Assembly (NCBI RefSeq): GCF_035818635.1
Contig: NZ_JAYLLH010000004.1
Location: 1 to 64,000, forward strand
DNA: 64,000 nt
Direction of reading: 5' to 3'
Source of the DNA: Mesobacterium_A hydrothermale
GTDB lineage: Bacteria; Pseudomonadota; Alphaproteobacteria; Rhodobacterales; Rhodobacteraceae
The notes under the pieces: generated by a model
What the model was told of the DNA's origin: nothing
Databases searched by the model: none
Seen by the model: the letters and a program-made list of their open reading frames with translations, nothing else
Program-made: the position numbers and the translations under genes
In this document: in pieces, positions 59,875 through 64,000 of the stretch
Position numbering within the stretch: the first letter of the stretch is position 1
How the letters are laid out: every line of letters begins with the position of its first letter

Positions 59875-60698
59875 CGACATGGAAGGGCGAAGATGACAGC
59901 GTTCCGCCGCTCAAGCTTGGCCCGGCGGAATGGCTGCGCGTGCTGCGCCGCGGGCTCGTGCTGGGCACAGTGGTCTTTGGCGGCCTGCTTGTGCTGCTGC
60001 TGGTGCGTCTGGTAGAACGTCCGATCTGGGGGCTGCACCGCCCGATCACGCCCTATATCACCCAGTGGGTCTGTCGCATGGCGTTCCTGATCCTGCGCAT
60101 GCCGCTGACAGCGCATGGCCCGCGGATCAAGGGGCAAGGGGCGGTGGTGGCGAACCATTCCAGCTGGCTGGATATCTTCGCGCTCAATTCCCGCAAGAAT
60201 GTCTATTTTGTCTCGAAATCCGAAGTGGCGAACTGGCCCGGCATCGGCTGGCTGGCCCGCGCCACCGGCACCGTCTTCATCCGCCGCGACCCGCGCGAGG
60301 CGCGCGAACAGACCCGGCTGTTCGAGGATCGGCTGCTGGCCGGCCACCGCCTGCTGTTCTTTCCCGAAGGCACCAGCACCGACGGGCTGCGTGTCCTGCC
60401 GTTCAAGTCGACCCTGTTCCAGGCGTTCTTTTCCGACCGGCTGCATCACGCACTGCAGGTGCAGGCGGTGACGGTGATCTATTACGCGCCCGACGGCGAG
60501 GACGAGAATTTCTATGGCTGGTGGGGCGACATGGATTTTGGCACCCATCTGCTGAAAACGCTGGCTGTGCGGGAACAGGGCAGGGTGGAACTGATCTATC
60601 ATCCCCCGGTGCGGGTGGATGACTTTCCCAACCGCAAGACGCTGGCCCGGCACCTGGAACAGCAGGTGCGCGCGGGCCATCGCCTGATCATGGACTAG
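59871..60698 (+). CDS. olsA: Lyso-ornithine lipid O-acyltransferase OlsA
   Basis: A 275-residue PlsC-family enzyme. A membrane helix at about 30-48 (VLGTVVFGGLLVLLLVRLV) is followed by the H-X4-D motif NHSSWLD (His96, Asp101) and the FPEGTSTDG motif. It completes ornithine lipid by O-acylation. It starts inside the olsB stop (ATGA). It ends 6 bp before the convergent ThiE-like gene. Confidence 0.92.
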   Translation: MTTWKGEDDSVPPLKLGPAEWLRVLRRGLVLGTVVFGGLLVLLLVRLVERPIWGLHRPITPYITQWVCRMAFLILRMPLTAHGPRIKGQGAVVANHSSWLDIFALNSRKNVYFVSKSEVANWPGIGWLARATGTVFIRRDPREAREQTRLFEDRLLAGHRLLFFPEGTSTDGLRVLPFKSTLFQAFFSDRLHHALQVQAVTVIYYAPDGEDENFYGWWGDMDFGTHLLKTLAVREQGRVELIYHPPVRVDDFPNRKTLARHLEQQVRAGHRLIMD

Positions 60699-60704
60699 GC
60701 CGCG

Positions 60705-61328
60705 TCAGCCGTTCATCGCCGCGACAAGCCGCGCCAGCGTGGCGGCCGGATCGTCATTACCCCAGATTTCCTCGCCGATGCCGAAGAAATCGGTGACCGG
60801 GGTCAGGTCGCGGATCAGCGCCTCGTCCAGCGCGCCTTCGGCCACGACCGGCAGTTCGATCATCGCCGACCACCATTCGAACAGGTCCCGTTCGGCCCGC
60901 GCGCCATCGCCCAGCGACGTGGCCCCCACCGGTCCGAAACAGACGTAATCCGCCCCGGCCTCTCCGGCGGTCATGCCATCATGGCGCGATTGCGCGCAAT
61001 AGCTGCCGACGATCGCGTCCGCGCCCAGTTCGTCCCGCGCCAGGCGCACCGACCGCGACCCGTCGGTCAGGTGCACGCCGTCCAGCCCCAGCCGCTGCGC
61101 CAGCACCACATGGGTGTCGATCACGAAAGCCACGTCGCGTTCATGGCAAACCTCGCGCAGCGTGTCGGCGGCGCGCGACAGCGCGTCTTCGTCCCGGCTG
61201 GCCAGGCTCATGCGGACGCAGGCGATCTCGGTGCTGTCCAGCACCTGCGCCAGCGTCTTGGGGAAGGACGACAATTCAAAAGCAGGCGGGGTGATGAGGT
61301 AGATCTGGGGCTGCTCTGTCTCGGCCAT
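60705..61328 (-). CDS. ThiE/TenI-like thiamine phosphate synthase family protein
   Basis: A 207-residue TIM-barrel protein. The strand pattern IYLITPP, FVIDTHVVLAQRLGLDGVHL, AIVGSYCAQSRHD and ADYVCFGPVGATSLGD fits ThiE, which joins the thiamine pyrimidine and thiazole. The usual GVHLGQ-D motif is changed (GVHLTDGS) and the catalytic context is altered, so enzyme activity is uncertain. No other thi genes are near. Convergent with olsA and divergent from the TrmJ-like gene. Confidence 0.75.
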   Translation of the reverse strand: MAETEQPQIYLITPPAFELSSFPKTLAQVLDSTEIACVRMSLASRDEDALSRAADTLREVCHERDVAFVIDTHVVLAQRLGLDGVHLTDGSRSVRLARDELGADAIVGSYCAQSRHDGMTAGEAGADYVCFGPVGATSLGDGARAERDLFEWWSAMIELPVVAEGALDEALIRDLTPVTDFFGIGEEIWGNDDPAATLARLVAAMNG

Positions 61329-61456
61329 GGTCTGCTCCGGGTCTTGGTCTGGCGGCGGTGATAGCCGCTTGTGCGCGGTTTGACCACGGGCATTCTTGCA
61401 CGCGGGGGCGGTTCTGCCGTAACCACGGGCGATATTTGCCGAAAACCGGAGCCGAC

Positions 61457-62203
61457 ATGCCGACCGATACCCCCCAGCCCGCCTTTGTCCTCGTCCGTCC
61501 GCAGATGGGCGAAAACATCGGGGCCTCGGCGCGCGCGATGTGGAATTTCGGGCTGGACCGGATGCGGCTTGTGGCCCCGCGCGACGGCTGGCCCAACCCC
61601 AAGGCGGTGGCGATGTCCTCGGGCGCGGGGCGTCTGCTGGACGAAGCGCAGCACGTCAAGACCGTGGCCGAGGCTGTGGCCGACAGTCATTTCGTGCTTG
61701 CCACAACGGCGCGCCCACGCGGCCTGACGAAACCGGTCTACACCCCTGAACGCGCGATGGAACTGGCGCGCGAAAAGATTGCCGCCGGGCAGAAGGTGGC
61801 GGTTCTGTTCGGCCCCGAACGCGCCGGGATGGAAAACGAGGACATCGCCCACGCAAGTGCCATTGTTTCGGTTCCGGTGAACCCGGAATTCGCCTCGCTC
61901 AACCTGGCGCAATGCGTGTTGCTGATGGCCTATGAATGGGGCCGGCAAAGCCTGGACGCGGTGCCGGAAACCGTGGAGTTGGCCGGTGGCGACTGGGCCA
62001 ACGGGCAAGAGATCGAGGCGCTGGCGCGGCACTACGAAGACCGGCTGGAGGAAGCCGGGTTCTTTTTCCCCGACCACAAGGCCCCGGGGATGAAGATCAA
62101 CCTGCGCAACCTGTGGTCGCGGATGCCGCTGACCCGTGCCGATGTGCAGATGCTGCACGGTATTTTGCGCCAGATGGTGCGCTGGAAGAACCGCACCGAC
62201 TGA
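61457..62203 (+). CDS. trmJ: SPOUT RNA methyltransferase TrmJ type
   Basis: A 248-residue SPOUT-class (knotted) methyltransferase. The N-terminal FVLVRPQMGENIGASARAM, the middle LFGPERAGMENEDIAHA and the late ASLNLAQCVLLMAYEW are TrmJ signatures; TrmJ makes 2'-O-methyl at tRNA position 32. The C-terminal helical tail is standard. The ATG at 61457 gives the family start; the upstream frame extension is not. It is convergent with the small SH3 gene. Confidence 0.9.
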   Translation: MPTDTPQPAFVLVRPQMGENIGASARAMWNFGLDRMRLVAPRDGWPNPKAVAMSSGAGRLLDEAQHVKTVAEAVADSHFVLATTARPRGLTKPVYTPERAMELAREKIAAGQKVAVLFGPERAGMENEDIAHASAIVSVPVNPEFASLNLAQCVLLMAYEWGRQSLDAVPETVELAGGDWANGQEIEALARHYEDRLEEAGFFFPDHKAPGMKINLRNLWSRMPLTRADVQMLHGILRQMVRWKNRTD

Positions 62204-62211
62204 GGCCCGGG

Positions 62212-62240
62212 AAAAAAGGGCCAGCCCGAAGGCCGGCCCT
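62212..62240 (-). terminator. Terminator of the SH3 gene with a UUCG loop
   Basis: On the minus strand AGGGCCGGCC, a TTCG loop and GGCTGGCCCT form a 10-bp stem (one A-C mismatch), followed by TTTTTTC. The tract of T on the minus strand and the UUCG loop make a strong intrinsic terminator for the gene at 62269-62589. It can fold on the plus strand too, after trmJ. Confidence 0.88.
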
Positions 62241-62268
62241 GCCAGTCTGATCGCCAGGGAGGGGACGG

Positions 62269-62589
62269 TCAGTAACGGTATTTGTGCGAATGCTGGTGGT
62301 GCGGATGCTTTTTGTAGACGCGCGGCTGATAGCAGTCGGATTTCTGCAGGTATTTCGCCGACACCCAGTAAAAGTGGTTGCCATAGACAACTTTGGCCCA
62401 ACCATGGTGATAGGCGACCATATGCACCGGGGTGCAGGCGTCGAAGGTGCCCAGAACGTGGTACTGGGTGCCGGGGCCGGTGCGGGCGTTCAGCTTGACC
62501 CCGGGCTCGACCCAGACCTGTGTGGCCATCGCCGACCCGGCGGACAAGGTGGCGACGGCAAGTGTTGCGGCAGTCAGAAAGCGTTTCAT
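62269..62589 (-). CDS. Small secreted SH3-domain protein
   Basis: A 106-residue periplasmic or extracellular protein. A signal peptide (MKRFLTAATLAVATLSAGSAMA) is followed by a bacterial SH3 domain (VWVEPGVKLNARTGPGTQYHV, WAKVVYGNHFYWVSAKYL), which often binds cell-wall peptides. The last 15 residues are His-rich (KKHPHHQHSHKYRY) and could bind metal. The ATG at 62589 begins the signal; the longer frame to 62679 is not used. A strong terminator follows. Divergent from ctaA. Confidence 0.82.
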   Translation of the reverse strand: MKRFLTAATLAVATLSAGSAMATQVWVEPGVKLNARTGPGTQYHVLGTFDACTPVHMVAYHHGWAKVVYGNHFYWVSAKYLQKSDCYQPRVYKKHPHHQHSHKYRY

Positions 62590-62680
62590 GGCGGGAGTCC
62601 TTTGCAGCGGAAAGTCTGGATAAAATCGGCACATCGTCAATTCATGTTCCAATCCTGCGCCGTTTGCCGCGGGCCGCACA

Positions 62681-62711
62681 GTCAGGAATACCTCCGTCAG
62701 GTATTCCTGAC
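62681..62711. promoter_or_regulatory. Perfect 13-bp inverted repeat between SH3 gene and ctaA
   Basis: GTCAGGAATACCT (62681-62693) and AGGTATTCCTGAC (62699-62711) are perfect reverse complements separated by five bases. The element lies between two divergent genes, 92 bp from the SH3 start and 74 bp from the ctaA start. It is a strong candidate operator; a terminator is less likely because no T-tract flanks it. Confidence 0.65.
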
Positions 62712-62784
62712 CTTCGGGAATGCCGATCTGTCGCCTTGAAGCACCCCGACCCGCGCACTACTGTCCGCCCAAACGGAGAGGAAC

Positions 62785-63927
62785 ATGGCTGAAAAACGCA
62801 AGCTTTTCGAAGAGGTGGCCGCAGGCGCGGCCCCCGCGGCCCCGGTGGCGGCGGGTATCATTGACAGCGGTCGGCGCGGGGCGCGGGGCGCGATCCGCGC
62901 GTGGCTGATGGGGCTGTTCGCGCTGGTCATGGTGATGATCGCGGTGGGCGGTCTGACCCGCCTGACGGATTCCGGCCTGTCGATCACGGAATGGAAACCG
63001 GTGACCGGCGCCCTGCCGCCCCTGTCCGAGGCAGAGTGGCTGACAGAGTTCGAAAAATACAAGCAGATCCCCGAATACCAGTTGCAGAACAAGGGCATGA
63101 GCCTGTCAGAGTTCAAGGGCATCTTCTGGTGGGAATGGGGCCATCGTCAGCTGGGCCGGTTCATCGGTCTGGTCTGGTTCGTGGGCTTCATGGTGTTCCT
63201 GCTGACCCGGAAAATCCCCGTGGGCTGGACCGGGCGGCTGGTGTTCATCGGCGGCCTTGGCGGGCTTCAGGGCGCGGTTGGCTGGTGGATGGTGCATTCC
63301 GGTCTTGGCGGCGAAATGCTAGATGTGGCCAGCTATCGCCTAGCCACGCACCTTGGGCTGGCCTTCGTGATCTTCGGCTATATCTCGTGGTTCATCTTCC
63401 TGCTGGGGCGCGAGGAACGCGCGCTGATGCAGCACCGGCGCGACCGCGACAAAAAGTTGTTCGGCATGGGGACCGGGCTGATGCATTTCGCGTTCCTGCA
63501 AATCCTGCTGGGCGCGCTGGTGGCGGGCATCGACGCGGGCCGCACCTATAACGACTGGCCGCTGATGGCGGGGGCGTTCCTGCCGCCGTACCCGTTCGAC
63601 CTGGACCCGATCTGGCGGAATTTCTTTGAAAACGCCGGGCTGGTGCAGTTCCTGCACCGGATGGCGGGCTATCTGCTGTTCATCTACGGCGTGGTGGTCT
63701 GGGTGCGGGCGCGCAAATCGGCCAATGCCGACACCCGGTTCCGGTTCAACGCGGTGATGGCCATGCTGGTGCTGCAACTGGTGTTGGGCATCGTCACCGT
63801 GATCTATCAGGCGCAGATGCACATCGCGCTGACCCACCAGGTCGGTGCCGTGGTGCTGTGGGTGCTGATCCTGCGCGCGCGCTTTGGCGCGGGCTATCCG
63901 AAACCGCAATCCATCCGGGGCGCATGA
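62785..63927 (+). CDS. ctaA: Heme A synthase CtaA
   Basis: A 380-residue polytopic enzyme of the COX15/CtaA family that oxidises heme O to heme A for aa3-type oxidases. Signatures are GGLTRLTDSGLSITEWKPV near the N terminus, WWEWGHRQLGRFIG, and the paired His in THLGLAFV and TYNDWPLMAGAF and LTHQVGAVVL. Full length, with eight membrane helices. It starts 74 bp after a perfect palindrome and overlaps the next gene (ATGA). Confidence 0.97.
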   Translation: MAEKRKLFEEVAAGAAPAAPVAAGIIDSGRRGARGAIRAWLMGLFALVMVMIAVGGLTRLTDSGLSITEWKPVTGALPPLSEAEWLTEFEKYKQIPEYQLQNKGMSLSEFKGIFWWEWGHRQLGRFIGLVWFVGFMVFLLTRKIPVGWTGRLVFIGGLGGLQGAVGWWMVHSGLGGEMLDVASYRLATHLGLAFVIFGYISWFIFLLGREERALMQHRRDRDKKLFGMGTGLMHFAFLQILLGALVAGIDAGRTYNDWPLMAGAFLPPYPFDLDPIWRNFFENAGLVQFLHRMAGYLLFIYGVVVWVRARKSANADTRFRFNAVMAMLVLQLVLGIVTVIYQAQMHIALTHQVGAVVLWVLILRARFGAGYPKPQSIRGA

Positions 63928-64000
63928 CAATGACCGCATATTCAGAACTTATGGCCTTTGCCCGTGAAACCACCGCGCTGGAACAGGTGGCGGGCCGCAA
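63924..64000 (+). CDS. M32 carboxypeptidase, N-terminal part
   Basis: Only the first 25 residues are in the window: MTAYSELMAFARETTALEQ and on. The start matches family M32 (carboxypeptidase Taq), a metallo-carboxypeptidase with an HEXXH site further along. It begins inside the ctaA stop (ATGA at 63924) or at the second in-frame ATG at 63930, which gives the more usual start. The gene runs past the window end. Confidence 0.7.
   Translation, partial: MTMTAYSELMAFARETTALEQVAGR

Overview
The window looks like chromosomal DNA of a marine-type alphaproteobacterium of the order Rhodobacterales (Roseobacter/Rhodobacter relatives). GC is high almost throughout. The core genes are typical of that order: an S-adapted ccmE-endolysin-holin-ccmF-ccmH cluster, gltX-gltA, a ChpT histidine phosphotransferase, OlsBA ornithine-lipid acyltransferases, an L21 protein with a C-terminal helix-hairpin-helix extension, a GTTC-N7-GTTC SOS box in front of lexA, and many 4-bp ATGA start/stop overlaps. 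No rRNA, CRISPR array, transposase or integrase was seen. Two tRNA genes are present, Asn(GTT) and Ser(CGA), both on the minus strand.

Layout. 1-0.8 kb: a lower-GC scrap with two tiny genes (DUF6953-like, DUF2158) that ends at the 3' end of tRNA-Asn, which suggests the edge of an integrated island. 0.9-4.3 kb: a metallo-beta-lactamase-fold hydrolase, an orphan EnvZ-like kinase and two envelope proteins of unknown role. 4.5-8.7 kb: cytochrome c maturation genes ccmE, ccmF and ccmH, interrupted by a muramidase plus holin pair. 8.8-18.7 kb: a DUF2087 protein, a PaaG-like isomerase, gltA and gltX, comEC, lexA and a DEAD-box RNA helicase. 18.9-23.5 kb: a complete branched-chain-type ABC importer. 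23.6-28.5 kb: an RND efflux pair.

28.5-51 kb is the accessory heart of the window. It holds three very large calcium-binding or adhesin-like proteins (about 1652, 2294 and 1154 residues) that look like type I secretion substrates. Between the first two lie a 7TM-DISM sensor kinase/LuxR-type regulator pair whose start codons overlap on opposite strands, and an ArsR-controlled set (ArsP-like permease, methyltransferase, thioredoxin-like protein). The 2294-residue protein carries at its N terminus what reads as an AHH-type HNH nuclease domain, so it may be a secreted nuclease effector with no obvious immunity gene. It shares with the 1652-residue protein a C-terminal module of tandem DUF4214 repeats and a related tail. 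No type I secretion machinery is encoded in the window.

51.5-64 kb returns to core genes: tRNA-Ser, a DUF2059 protein, rplU-rpmA, an acetyltransferase, obgE-proB-proA, chpT, olsBA, a ThiE-like protein, a TrmJ-like methyltransferase, a small SH3 protein, ctaA and the start of an M32 carboxypeptidase.

Several dispersed genes here (endolysin/holin, comEC, lexA, chpT) have relatives known in Rhodobacter capsulatus to act in release, uptake or control of gene transfer agents. No GTA structural cluster is in the window, so that link is inference. All calls rest on reading the sequence and on family knowledge; no database search was run.
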